Source: Rhexocercosporidium sp. MPI-PUGE-AT-0058 (taxonomy: Eukaryota > Ascomycota > Leotiomycetes > Helotiales). From it: a stretch of 64,000 bases of DNA. The notes beneath the pieces were generated by a model. It worked only from the letters and a program-made list of their open reading frames with translations, was not told where the DNA came from and ran no database searches. A program made the translations under genes and the position numbers. The stretch spans positions 2,108,001 through 2,172,000 of the forward strand of contig JAGTJL010000002.1 of NCBI GenBank assembly GCA_020746875.1, given 5' to 3'. Below are positions 22,051 through 33,993 of the stretch, piece by piece; position 1 is the stretch's first letter, and each line of letters opens with the position of its first letter.

Positions 22051-25000
22051 CTACTCGGAGCCTCCCTTGCGCTCCTGTGAGCCACCCTTGGAGCCAGCTT
22101 TTGTCAGCATATCCATTATTGAGGATTTCTTCCTCTGTGCCAGCTTCTCATCCTTCTTGACCTTTGGTTCCTCCAACTTCACGTCTTTGGTATCTTCACT
22201 GTTGGTACTCATACCAGTGCCTTCGAGTAGCATTCTTGCTACGGCCTTCTCTCCAGCCTCCTCAGCTTTGCTTCCATCTTCACTATCGCCAGCAACGCGC
22301 CCATCGAGAGTCAACTTGCTCTGGCCCAAAGCGTAGATGGCCTCTTCGACAGTTTCTCTGGTGACAAGTCGAACAACTTCGACCTCTCTCACTTGGCCAA
22401 CACGATGAGCTCTGTTCTCGGCCTGGCGATCATCCTGAGGATTGAAACTGCCGTCAAAGATGATAACCTTATTGGCATACATCAGGTTGATACCAGTACC
22501 TCCAGCCTTGGTAGTGAGCAGGAAAGCGGTAATACTCTCGTCCTCCTTGAAAGCATCAATAAGTGGCTGGCGTTCCTCGATCTTAGTGCTTCCATCAATA
22601 CGAGTGTACACGATTGAGGACGTGTTCATCACAGCCTCGAGAATGTCGAGAACCAAGGCAAATTGCGAGAAGATGAGAACTCGATCGCCGTTCTTCTTGT
22701 ATCCCTTGACTAGCTCAATCATTGTCTCGACCTTGCCGGAATCCATCCACGCTAGATTGGGAATGTCGAATGATCGAATGCAGGGATAGTCCACACACCA
22801 TTGGTGGAGCCAGAAATCGGAACCCTTGTGCATCTCCTCGATGAGATGTGTTCGTTTGCTCGAGGCTGGGAAGTTAACTGGATCCTTTTTGCGCAAGATA
22901 TCGGCCATCTTTTCGATCTTCTCATCCGTGAAATGTCGCCGGAAGAGCAATGGATGGATTGCCGCCTTACGAAGTTGCATCAATGGATTGTTCTCCTCTG
23001 TTTTGGGGGCCTTGAATCCTTCAAGTCGGGCACGAGCACGCTCACGAGCTGCATCGAGGTGACCGTTGTACACACCTTTCTGAGACTCGTGCAGGTCACA
23101 GTACTGAACCCGGCAAAGTTTTGCTGGGAGATGCTTCAATACTTGCGCCTTCTTGCGACGGAGAACGAATGGTGTGAGCATTGACCTCGCCCGGGCGATT
23201 CGCTGCGCGGAAAGGAGAGCTGCATGGTCGGCATCTGCCGTACTGGCCTTAGCCTTGAAAATGTAGTTCAAGTCGTCCTCCAACTCCTTGAAAACATCTG
23301 GAAGAATGAATGCAAGAAGAGCAGCCAACTCCTGAAGGTTGTTCTGCAGAGGGGTTCCAGTGAGGAGAAGTCTGAACTGGGCGGGAATCTTGACTAATCC
23401 TTGGTATCGCTGAGACTTGACGTTCTTCAACATGTGTCCTTCATCGTAGACGCAGACCTGGCCACATTTAGTTTCTGCGTTGAATTGGTTTTTAGAGGGG
23501 GAAATCATACATCTGGTTTCAGTTTCTTCATGAATTTGTTGTCCTCTTTCTTGGCTGCCATATCATATGTAGTCACCACAACGTTGATCGTGTCTCGGTT
23601 GTCAAGAATCTGCATGGCCATCTCAGTTCTCTCCTTCTGAGGTCCTGTGAAGAGTCAGCTCTAAATTCAGTTTGGGGGGTGGGGGGGAGCATACCGTGAT
23701 AAGGTTCAATTGCTAGCTGAGGAGAGAACCTCTGGAACTCTCGTAACCAGTTCTCCAAAGTTGAACCTGGGCAAACAACCAAATGAGGGCCAGGATGACC
23801 AGTCTCAACGAGGTGCGTCAAAAATGCGATGACTTGACAAGTTTTTCCGAGACCCATCTCATCAGCCAAAATACAGCTCAACTTGTGCCTATACATCAAA
23901 GCCAGCCAGTTGAGCCCAACCACCTGGTAATCCTTGAGTACGCAATCCTCTGCCATCATCTCTGGCTTCTTCAAAAATTGAACGTTGCCCCGCTTTCTCG
24001 TGCTGCTGATGATCTTGATATCGTCATCACCGTTGTTGGATGCAGCTGCACTGCTTGGAGAGCCGATACCAGAATCGCGTTGAGATTCTGTGTCGTCCTC
24101 AAGCGAGGTCATCTCCAGTTCACCTGTCTTCGAAGCACCAAAAACGTCGAAACCCCACTTTGACATCTCCTCCGCCAAAGGTTTGCCCAAATCTCCACAT
24201 CTTGCAACAAGTGTATCGATAGCCTCGTATCCTTGGAACATCTCAAGTGCTGTCTGGACAATTTTTTCACCAATGGGAGCCCGATTACTCTTCTTCCCGC
24301 TCTTCGTAGCCTTCGTATTCTCAACGGTTCTGGCGGTGTTCAATGTCTTGAAAGGACGAGCGGCAAGCATGACTTCGGCAATATCCTTGGTGATGCTAGT
24401 GAGTTCCACAAGGTCCGTAACTTTGCACGTGTTGAAATACTTCAAAACGCGGCCCTCAAGTTCTGGATCCTCCTCCGACTCAGAAGCAACACCAGAGTCT
24501 GAATCGTAATCCTCGAACTCGGCTGGAGCTGGGGATTGTTGCTTGAGAGGCGATGACATGGCAGAGATTGCAGGAGAAGACGGGTTTCGGCGGCCTTTCA
24601 CAAGCTTTCTCTTTGGTTTTGGTGGAGGGGTCGCAGCTGCAGAAGAGTTTCTGGGTGGTTGGGCTTGTGTCGAAGAGTATCTATCCCTGAAAGATTGTAT
24701 GGGAGCAGCAAGAGTCCTCTTGAATTGAGGCTCTGCCTTTTGAGGGCTTTCAATGTCATCGTCTGAAATGGAGATAGCGGTATGTTTGGGCTGTGGATTT
24801 TGAGTTTTGTCCATGTATAAATCCACAGCATTGGTGAGGCTGCCTTTGGCGGCTATGAGAACGCTCTGTGCCGTGAGGATAGTCATAGCAGGGAACATGC
24901 ATCTGAGGCGGATGATAGACTGCCTAAGGCTCTGATCTGCCGTGTCTATGGTGAGATCCTGGGGGACAGGTCTTGCTCGGTCGGGTCTTGTCTGCAGGTG

Positions 25001-25696
25001 GGGATTCCTGTTTGGGGCAAGAGGTTGGTAGGTTGAATTTTTCATAACATCTTGAAAAGTAGGTGTACCATTGGCGGCCCTCAGGAGTCCATTAGGTGCA
25101 TTGCCAAATGAACTGTGAGCACTGTTCGACATAAATGTGGTGGGCTTGATGTTCGCGCTCTGCATTGACCCATCATCATCGGAACTTGCCCCCTGAAACT
25201 TCGGTCCATCATCCTCATCGTCATCGATTGTGATATATGTAGTCAAAGTAGGAGGCTTTGCGACTATGCCAGCGGGAGCTTTGTAGGTTGTTCCAGCAGG
25301 TGCCATGCCTTGAGCCAAGTTCGGCCTAGGCAAAGGAGCAGGCCTTTGGACCTGCGAGCTGCCACCGAAATACACAGACTTCGATCCTTCCGAATCTCTT
25401 CCAGTGAAGGGAGAGGAGGCTGGAACCTGTACGATACTCTGGGGAGTACCAGGAGGACTCGAAGCAGGTTGTGCGACTGTTGATCGGTCGAGGATTTGGG
25501 TGGGCTGGGTCTGGTAGGCATTTTGGGTCGGTGTATCTGGAATGTAACTTGCAAGCATCTCATCACTACTGTCATTCTCGGAGTTGTATGTATTGGTGTT
25601 GTTCCCTGAATTGGAAGCAGATTTATAGCCATTTGCCGTCCGCTGCCTCTTTGCAGGAGGAGAGCCTGGCGTGGTCGCGGTATCCGTTGAAGCCAT
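22051..25696 (-). CDS. FUN30: SNF2-family chromatin remodeller, Fun30/SMARCAD1 type
   Basis: Three exons and about 1,190 residues; ATG at 25696 (the codons just upstream use TTG, not ATG). The long disordered N-terminus contains a CUE-like ubiquitin-binding helix set (SLRQSIIRLRCMFPAMTILT...AAKGSLTNAVDLYMD, roughly residues 255-300). The helicase core follows: LKDYQVVGLNWL (Q/I region), ILADEMGLGKTCQVIAFL (Walker A), VYDEGHMLKN (motif II with the DEGH form typical of this subfamily), LLLTGTPLQNNLQEL, then KVETMIELVKGYKKNGDRVL, LLTTKAGGTGINLMYAN and DRQAENRAHRVGQ (motif VI). Fun30 orthologues act in heterochromatin silencing and DNA-end resection. Introns: GTATGC...TCACAG at about 23645-23693 and GTATGA...GGCCAG at about 23463-23510. 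The Ser/Lys-rich C-terminus ends QERKGGSE. Confidence 0.95.
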
Positions 25697-26362
25697 CTCT
25701 TGGATAGTAGATGCCAAATCAAGTAGTCGAAGATATGTGGGAAGGGGAAAGCTGTCAAGATCGAGATATCGCGTAGATCGAGTTGAGGCCGTATGTCAAA
25801 TCCTATCCACCACTGCGGGCTGCCTCCCAAGCACACAGTACGGGTGAGATTCGATATGCAGGTTGCGTTCAGCAGGAAGAGAGGGCACGAGAGCCAGAAT
25901 GTTCTTGTTAAGGTGGCAGGTCTGCGTGGTGGAGAGGGGGGAAGAGGCTGAAGAAGAATCGTGAAGACCGATCGTACAAAATTACTTTACGCGGGCGCGG
26001 TTCACGTCGTCGCGGTCTAGGATCATAAGCGAGGGCTGGAGGGTGAACAGCAGGAGAGAATTGTGAAGTCACGGATTTGTCTCTGAACTTTGCAGAGAAA
26101 AGAACATAAGCAGCACAGGACCTGTCAACCCATACTTCTCTAGCTAAGAATTCATTCACTCACTGTCCAAATTCCAACGTAAACGTCCTCAGTTGAAACC
26201 TTCATTCCCCCAAGTCATTTCCCTTGGCTCAAGCGAACGCCTCTAACGCGCCGCGAGATCACCAGCTCCAAGAGCCTCGTGTACACCACTCAGCCAGAAC
26301 CATCAACAAGCCTCCCAAACAAACACCAAAAGCAGTCGTATCACAACCATCCGGTCATTAGG
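25697..26362. promoter_or_regulatory. Divergent upstream region of FUN30 and VMA21
   Basis: 666 bp. Short open frames on the minus strand (25908-26159) without features. No defined motif identified. Confidence 0.5.
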
Positions 26363-26817
26363 ATGGCTACTAGAAGGAACGTCCCGGGTGAGAAGACTCC
26401 CCTTGAGAAGGAATTGTCCCAAAATCTTGGAGAAAAGAGCATCATTGCGCCTGCAGTCCCTGGGTGAGCGCTCCCTCTACTCATGAGCTAGTCACATGAG
26501 TAAATGTTTAATCTAACATGGATGACTCAGACATGTGATCTTCAAGCTCTTGGGATTCACGTTGGCTATGGTGGTTTGTCCTATTGGATCTTACTTCCTT
26601 ACGTTGAACACGATCTTCAAAGGTCTGCCATCCCGGATCGTTACCAAGACAGCAGACGCTAATAAGGTCAGGCAACTCGACATGGGCGGGAGCCACGGCA
26701 GCAATCATTGCGAATGTTGTATTGATAGGCTATGTACTTGTAGCTTTCAATGAGGATCAGACGGAGGCGTTGGAGGCAGCTGAAAAGGAGAAGAAGGAAT
26801 CCAAGAAGGGACTTTAG
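26363..26817 (+). CDS. VMA21: Vma21, V-ATPase assembly factor
   Basis: Three exons: 26363-26463, 26531-26622, 26672-26817; 112 residues. Vma21 chaperones the V0 sector of the vacuolar H+-ATPase in the ER. Two membrane segments are visible: VIFKLLGFTLAMVVCPIGSY and IIANVVLIGYVLVAF, linked by a short luminal loop NSTWAGATAA that carries a possible N-glycosylation sequon. The Lys-rich tail ends EKKESKKGL, consistent with a C-terminal dilysine-type ER retrieval signal, though not a perfect KKxx. The second intron (49 nt) uses an unusual donor GTCTGC and acceptor GGTCAG; the joined frame FKGNSTWAG is the conserved one, which supports it. Divergent from FUN30. Confidence 0.92.
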
Positions 26818-27214
26818 TCATGTGATGATTCACAATTCACTGTTTGGTTTGGAGTTCCGGTTTGGGACGGGAGCGGGCAATGGGTATTCAATTTGTAGAT
26901 TTGCCCATTTGCAAAAGTCATCAAGAGTCATCATAATTGAAGCCATCCAGCTCATATATCCACAACGCCGTTCGGCAAGCCAAAGTACAAGTAATTAAAA
27001 GGTGTGGTGTCCACCACATCTTCAGAGGCCATCGATCCTGCGAGGGAACGTCCGGACCTGCCATACAAATCCAACCCATTTTCCTCCAGAGCCCATTATA
27101 ACCGTGTCTTGGGTTCTGTGCCTTCCCAGTGAGCCGCTAAAACACCTCGGAAAAACTCCAAAGACCGTCGCCCCTCGTCCCTCGTCCCTCTCTACCTCGT
27201 CAAGCCGAATTCCC
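26818..27214. other. Convergent 3' region of VMA21 and DUF2406 gene
   Basis: About 400 bp of presumed 3' UTRs and terminators; no feature recognised. Confidence 0.5.
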
Positions 27215-28853
27215 CTATGACTTGCTAAATCGTTTTCCAAACCATGACTTTCTCTTCTCTGCGGCCGCCGGCCGTTGTGGATCAAATTGTGGGCCTGCGT
27301 TGCCACTGGACTTCCCAAGCTTGATAGGTACTCGCGAAGCACTTTCTTTCCTAAGAACCTGAGGAGGAGCTTGAGTTGGGTATCCATTTGCTTGACGTGG
27401 CTGGCCACTGGCACCGTATTGTTGCTCTTGCAAGCCACTTCCAGGAGGCGCAAACTGCGGGGTTCCGCCAAATCCGTTGAACCCATAACTTTCTCCAGGT
27501 TCTTTTACAGGAGGGAGGGGCGCAATGCGATCTACTGAGCTGTTCTCGCTCAGGGGGGTTTGATAACCGGCGGGATCTGAGCTGCCACTCCCTGATGCTG
27601 TTGCTACAGTTTCGTAGGAGGACTGGTTTCCGGGCATAGGATAAACCCCTTGACCATTATTAAAGTGAGGTTCGGAAGCAGTCCGAGGGTAACGAGCGCG
27701 ATTTGGGTGGTATCCATTCGAGTGGTCATTGTAGTAACTGTCCGGTCTCGTCATCCCATTCGCTCTACCATCCGCGAAACTGTCCGGTCTGTACGACTGT
27801 GACCGTCCACCATAGTAACCATTCGGACCGCGAGGTCGATCATCTGTCGTGACTTGTGTTCCTGATGGTGCATTAGTTTCATGTTTCAGAAATATGTAGC
27901 TAGATAAGCTAAAGGCAAGGCGATTTTCAACCCTGTGAAAAAAAAGAGGCAGGCAACTACCTGCTTAAGAGTGGGGCAAATTTCACTTTACCATAGCGCT
28001 GAATGTCACTCCCAAGGAAGTCCCATTGTTCGCGCTATGGTATTTGAGTCTTTCGTCGACTTTTGCCATCCCTCTGAGCAAGACCCAGCAAAGATCCCAT
28101 CTCCAGTGATGCGCCCAACAGAAAACAATCTTGTAGAAGTGAACATGAACATACCTCCAAAATAACTGCTTCGGCGGTTGTAGGTCGATTGGCCATCGGA
28201 CTCTGTATAAAAAGTCCAGTCAGAATTATTACCACAGACAATTTGTTTCCAGCATCGAAGCTGAAGAAGTCTGACCTGTACGAATGTATGATTTACGGGA
28301 ATAATTTCCATCAATCGCTGCTTCGAAGGATCGTATAGTATCGAGAGGTCTCTCCCATCGACTTCGAGTAGGATTTGATCGATCAGGGTCGGCTGGTGAG
28401 AAATAGACGTTAGCTAAAGATCCCAAAAGTCATTGAAGCATCAGACTAACCGATTGGATTTCCTTGATTGTCTCTGTGCTGAATTGCTCGAATGGGTGCC
28501 AATGATGCCTTCTCCCTCGCAACCATAGCTATTGTGACATCAGCCTCCGTAGAACGCCGTATATATATCGGGAGTACTCACAAGGCTCTGCTTCGTTCAG
28601 GGCCATTTGAGGATCTGCGGCAAAGTTAGCATGATTCTTGAGTTTAAAAAGAGACAGAGCTGGTGAGAAACGAACCGGCTTTCGTTGTAAGACGCTTGGA
28701 TTCCTTCTCTGCATGCGACTCGTGGAGGTCGATCTTCTGGCTACTGCTGCTGCTTTTGCGGGAATGGGTCGATCGAAAGCTGAAGTTCGACTTTGCTCGT
28801 GGTCGCTGTTGTCCGGGTGGAGCAGGTAAAGGGTGGTTCTTTGAGGAAGACAT
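27215..28853 (-). CDS. DUF2406 domain protein
   Basis: Start at 28853: MSSSKNHPLPAPPGQQRPRA. Several exons follow. Exon 1 ends KRLTTKA and is joined through a GTTCGT donor to DPQMALNEAEP; then MVAREKASLAPIRAIQHRD-NQGNPI, and ADPDRSNPTRSRWERPLDTI with RSFEAAIDGNYSRKS, the hallmark blocks of the fungal DUF2406 family. The rest (TRPDSYYNDHSNGYHPNRAR...) is disordered, rich in Gly, Pro, Tyr and Gln, and ends KRKSWFGKRFSKS, a basic-aromatic tail that could contact membranes. Yeast relatives are poorly characterised, so no function is claimed. Several introns of 50-200 nt are inferred in 27860-28700; the exact pattern in the region 27870-28230 is less certain. Confidence 0.78.
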
Positions 28854-31525
28854 CTTGGAAGTTTAGAACCGCGCGCCACTGATGGTCTCAGAGCAGATTG
28901 TGGGTCTTTCGATAACTGCGATAGCTGTAATTGCGAACCGTCGACTGGTACTGTATCTAGGTGGAGACAAGAGGCTCTTGGATGGAGATGGTGGACCCTG
29001 CGCCTGGAACGACCAACCTCAAAATGATGGAGGCTGGGACTTGTATTGATTAAAGGACACCGCTGGGTCGTCGACAGAGTCGAATTGTAACGGGATAGTG
29101 GAAGGCGTATGCGGTTTCACTGGCCTAGGAATCTGTTGAGACGCAAGAACTATTTGAGCGAGTGAGGAAAGCTGGGTGAACCGCTTGTTTCTAGCTCCAG
29201 ATTCGACAGCGAGTGATTCAGGACGGGAGTCAAGGATGCGTATTCGTAGGTCCTGTTTGGATTCTGAGGATAGAGAAAGGAAAAGGATGAACGATTGATG
29301 GTGGTTGAGTAAGTATTAGTTGGCGAAAGGGGAGGATGGAAGAGGATGAGAACGGAGGCTGTCAGAAAATCGCATGTATGGATGGGGAGAGCCACCCAGG
29401 ACATATGACGAGAGCCGTGGGAGGGGAGGCGGAGGCGGTTTGGGAGCGAGGTAGGGTAGGTTGGCGTAGGTTGGTGTAGGGTGCGATTTATTCGTATGGA
29501 TGGATGCACTTGCCCTGGGATCCGCAGCTGTTGTCACTGACTGGCTCGTCGTCGTCGTCGCCGCCGCCGCCGCTCCCTGCATGCAGGCTCTAAACGTGAA
29601 TACGGGCATAGAGTTTTCTTGTAACAGAAGTTCAGGGGACATTATTATTGGTACCTAGGTAGCCATCGCAGACCTGGAAGGGTTTGGGCCCGAAGCCCTC
29701 CCTCCAGAGATCCATACCAGAACTGCGGGAACGCGCAAGCTGAGCCAGGGCTAGCTGGCCACCAGCAAAACTACTTCTAAGAAGTTCTACTTTAGCTAGT
29801 CCCTAGCTACGAGTTGTATTTTTGGGAGCTTCGTGGTGTGCCTGCCTCCTCCTCCGCTTCCATTATTTACTCCGCCGGCCTCTAGACGACACGATTTGCA
29901 ACTAGTTCTGGAGTTTGTCCCTCCTTCCTTCCCCCGCCAGCTTATCGGCGGATCATGTCTCACAACGTACCACTGACTTGGCGGAGAGCCAACACACGAA
30001 ACAGACATGTAAATTACTTCAGTCTTCCGGCCTCCGTCCACTGCTTCTCGCAGCTAAGAAATATTATCTATCAAAAACCTGTTGTTGTTCTCACCATATT
30101 CCGGTGGCTGGGATCGTGGCTGCATCTGCATCGCTGAGGGCACGGCAATGGTAGGCCGCAGCTGCAGTTGTTGTATCGGATCTCTCGGATTTGGGATTCC
30201 CATCTCTTCATTGGGTGGATAAAAGGTTGATTGGTTGCCTTGCCACTGGCAAATGCCGAGCGATTAACTCGAGAAGGGTCGTCGTGGGGATCTGTATTAT
30301 TGGACTGCTTCCCCAGATAGAATACATTTTAATACTGTAAGTATCTCCGTGATATGACATTCAAAATGGCATCAATCTATTGTCTTGACAGTGATATGTC
30401 ACTGTTGAAACGTAGCATTCATGGAGGGGCTTTTTGGGGGGTTTTTGGAAAACCGGTTGGGCTTCCAGCATCGTCTCCAGATTCTGGCATATAACGTTCA
30501 AGATGACGTTGCCGAGACAGGATAACGATTTATGGTCAAGGGTATGGATATCGGATGAGGGTCGACTCGGCGTCTTTCCATTCTGAATGTCCGACATCCG
30601 TTCGGCTGCATCTTTCGTTTAATAAACTCGGGGGATAAGAGCTCCTACTCTAACATATGTTTTGTTGTAAGAACCGCTTTCCTAGAAGATGCTACTTGTG
30701 GATTCTACGATACTGCAATTTTTCCCAACATTGCTTTCATCAATTTCCTTACTACAAACAGATTACAAGGAAAGGGACGAGTCTGGGACGGAGGCAGTGG
30801 GCAAGTGGGCTTCACTACTCCCTAACAGGTTCTCCAGCCTGGGGGAGATTCTAGAATGGACTTTCAGAATTAAATCTGCTGCGATGGTATGAATTGTTAC
30901 ATGCTTTTTTGGGGAGAGGTGGGGGGTGGGGAGGGGAGGGTCAACACACAGGTTACCGGAAGGGTCATTGAGACCAGGCATCTTTGAAAGTATTCCTGTG
31001 CTTTAGAACTTCTTCATGCTTAAGGGACCGAAGCATTTTTCAGCAAATAGACCACGACCAATACCGCCAAATGGAGAATATCTCAACACGGAGCAGGGTC
31101 TATCGATGTCCAAAGGCACCTACCTACCGGACTCTAATGACCCTAAAGACTCCACCAAGTTTGAAATATCGGTTTCTCCATTTGAGCATAACAAGCTGCC
31201 TGAGAACGAATTGAGTGAAAACTTGTAACACGCCAACGACCAGGGCGAAGCAAATACGGAATAATTGAAAGAGTACAACAAAGCTTCCATTCGGCGCTCT
31301 TCCATGAGCTTGATGCTCGAGCAGCTCCTATCGATCGACATGGCTATCACCTTTAACACTCAACTTCATAGTCACCATCCAGAGCCCTTTGTGATTGTAT
31401 TTGCTTTATTCGGATTCTACCAGCAAGGTCGTGCATTTATGCTCATTTTGCCCGTCCCAATCCAGTGACTGAATGCCGCAGTTCATCAATCAACTTCCCA
31501 TGCGTCCAACTCCAAACCAATCCTC
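28854..31525. other. Large intergenic region
   Basis: About 2.7 kb upstream of the DUF2406 gene and downstream of eL33. Open frames on the minus strand at 29150-29642 are low complexity (Ala/Thr/Pro runs around a GTC/GCC triplet tract at 29547-29574). Frames at 29915-31468 are short and featureless. No RNA gene or transposon recognised. Confidence 0.5.
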
Positions 31526-32225
31526 TTATATCGAGGAAGGGTACAACATAATTCTGACCGAGGCACCGAAAGACTTAGGAGGGAGGTTGTTTCTGAACTT
31601 GGCTCGTACCATGCCGGAGTTGCCTTGAATCTACATTAGCCCAGCTTCCTTCCCGTATTCCTTGCCACTCAAAACCTACCGTGTGTTCTGCTGATTGTGC
31701 CCCAGATAACTCTGATCTTTGATCCTCTGATCTCCTTCGACGCACGGTAAACGAAAGCAACCTTCTTTCCGAGGTAGAAGCTGAAGAGGTCAGTATTTCC
31801 CCAGCACTCAGGCTCTAGGTTCAACATACTTGGCTCCCTTGGTATCAGAAACACCCTCGATTTGGATCAAGCTGGTGCCTGGAGTGGTGTTGCGCTTGCC
31901 ACGTTGGTAGCTGATGTGACGGCCCCTACAATGACCAAATGTCAGCTCTAGCCCTTCCATTCCCATGTCATGCCTTTGCCATCGCCCATTCCTTCAATTG
32001 TTCTCGTGCTTCGAATATCTTGATGTGAACGCGCGAGTGGATTTGGGGAGTTATTACTCACTTCACATAGACTAGAAGTAGACGTTAGCATTTTTCAATG
32101 AAGAAAAGGACAGCAATGGCGGTTCCCCCGCTCCAAAGATCCAGGAAACCGTCTCCCAGCGGGAGTCTTCAAGATCTATACGGGGGGAAGTTGAACTTAC
32201 GGCGGTGTCCGGCTTCTGAAGGCAT
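31526..32225 (-). CDS. RPL33: 60S ribosomal protein eL33
   Basis: Five exons: 32225-32201, 32071-32062, 31925-31830, 31780-31680, 31623-31526; 109 residues, the family length. The spliced protein begins [20 protein letters not shown] and contains [51 protein letters not shown] and ends [15 protein letters not shown], all diagnostic of eL33 (human RPL35A). It is a component of the large subunit, neighbouring the tRNA exit region. The second exon is only 10 nt (TCTATGTGAA) between clear CTTCTAG and GTGAGT sites; without it the LYVK block cannot be encoded. Two CACGTG elements lie about 210-240 bp upstream. Confidence 0.96.
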
Positions 32226-33993
32226 CTTTGCTGGAATCTCCCGTACTATTACTAGATTCGAGAGGTGACGGAAATGTTGTCAACGACACGTCCTGGCGAG
32301 AAAGACTTCGTTGGGCGGGTTTGGCGTCGAGTTGTCGTTGGCTTCAAATTTCAGATTCGCGATTTGGTTTGTGTGGTGACGCTAATCGCGGTTCGCTTAG
32401 GATGGGCGGCACCTGCTCAGAGCGGAGCACATTATCACGTGCCTAATTGCTTCAAATCACGTGGTCTGTTTGTTGGCTCAAAACCCTTGGGTTTTTCCTA
32501 GATAAGTCCGCAGGAAGTGTGATTTCATTCTCAATCGCATGCCATTTTCTGAAGAATGCCACTACATCGGTAAGTTTGGTACTACGAGATGCCTCCAAAC
32601 TTGCTGGGGCTTTCGCGGTAACAAAGTACCTACGACCAATACCCCGTTCTTCTAAAAGCCTCGATGTGAATCAATATCACCAAGACTTGAGTACCTAATG
32701 ACACGTTAACAGAAGAAAACATGGTAGAGCCTTGGTCATCACTTTTCTTGGGCCAGGGAAAATAAGTTGCGAGACTTCCAGTATCAGCTACAGGTTATTC
32801 ATTTCTAGTAGCAGATTTCGTATTTCCCAATTAGGGCAATCTTCCAACCACTTGCACTCTCGCATTCTCTTACAGCAATCCCGACTACAACCTTGCAGAA
32901 CCGACAGGATCATGAATCCCTTAGACATAAGCTGCCCTTCGTTAAAGTTGCAACTAATCGTTCTAGTTCTAGTCAAGACCGCTATTTCTATCCTATCCTA
33001 TCCCATCCCACTGGGACCTATCTAGCTTACGGACATCCACTTGTCTTTGCTGCCCACAAGATCAAGTGTTTATTGCTAAATACAGTGACTGATGAAGGTA
33101 TGAGCACCACTAACTCCGGTCCGCTTCCCTCCCGGATATTGAAGTCCGTAAAAGAAAGAACTCTCAGGGGTGCGATATCTTGGCTTTGCGAGGAGATATA
33201 CCATCTCGAGTCTCGAGTTTCGAGTCCACGGGGCCCCTACCAACTGGAAACATCCATCAACCCACGTCACGATACAGAGTTGTGGACAATTCCGGAGATC
33301 CCATAAGCAAGGCTGAGAGCCAGACGAGCCAGACTCTCCTCTGATTAGAAGACAGCGCCGGACGCAAGCAAGCTGCTTATAAATAATCCAGGTAGTAGTA
33401 GTTCCTACTTCAACCTCCACTTCTGCCGCAAAATGATGTGGATAAAGGGGAAGGTGAATGGACAAAACGAGAGAGGCACTGGATGGATGCATATTCCAGA
33501 CAGAGTGGGAATAGCAGCCACCCGACCCAAGCATCTGTAGATATATTCGACCACCTCCTCACCCTTCCCTCTCCTGACCTCTATTGTGAATTCTCCGTCT
33601 GAGACTCTGGATACTGGTTCTCTTTTGCTGTCACTGTCGTCTGGTTGCGCACACCAATATCCACCCACCCACGCATTTGATCCGATTTCAAACGTTCACG
33701 CTCCTCTAAGTGTCCTCTTGCAGAAACGTGCAGTGCATTCTTTACTTTTCCGCACGTCGGAACTCTGTGGTGGACTTTAGGTGGCTAGTGGTGAGGTTGG
33801 AATAACTCCGTTCCAGCCGCCGCTTCGACCCCGCTGTGCAGCGTGGTAGCTCGCTCGAATTTATCATCCTCCGAACTCAACATTTTCCTCGACCTTCTCG
33901 AAACCCGACAGACAATCCTGCTCGCTTTCCCCACACCATCCACGACGACTTGACCTTCTACAGATACTCGCACAGTTCCCAGACATATTCACG
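32226..33993. other. Divergent intergenic region between RPL33 and the G6PD gene
   Basis: About 1.8 kb. Besides the CACGTG pair it holds open frames at 32893-33306 (plus) and 33076-33534 (minus) that lack any family pattern. The pyrimidine-rich part at 33850-33993 looks like the G6PD leader. Confidence 0.5.
32436..32463. promoter_or_regulatory. Paired ATCACGTG elements upstream of RPL33
   Basis: CACGTG at 32436-32441 and 32458-32463, both in the context ATCACGTG and 22 bp apart, 211-238 bp upstream of the eL33 start. RTCACGTG is the Cbf1 recognition sequence; Cbf1 with Tbf1 is known to drive ribosomal protein genes in Candida albicans. Use in this fungus is inferred. Confidence 0.5.

Noticed and set aside
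25697..25717. Upstream extension of the FUN30 start
   Set aside because: The upstream codon is TTG, not ATG; the first ATG is at 25696.
32893..33534. Overlapping frames of 137 and 152 codons on opposite strands
   Set aside because: Neither shows a domain or coding-like composition; both sit in the divergent promoter between RPL33 and the G6PD gene.
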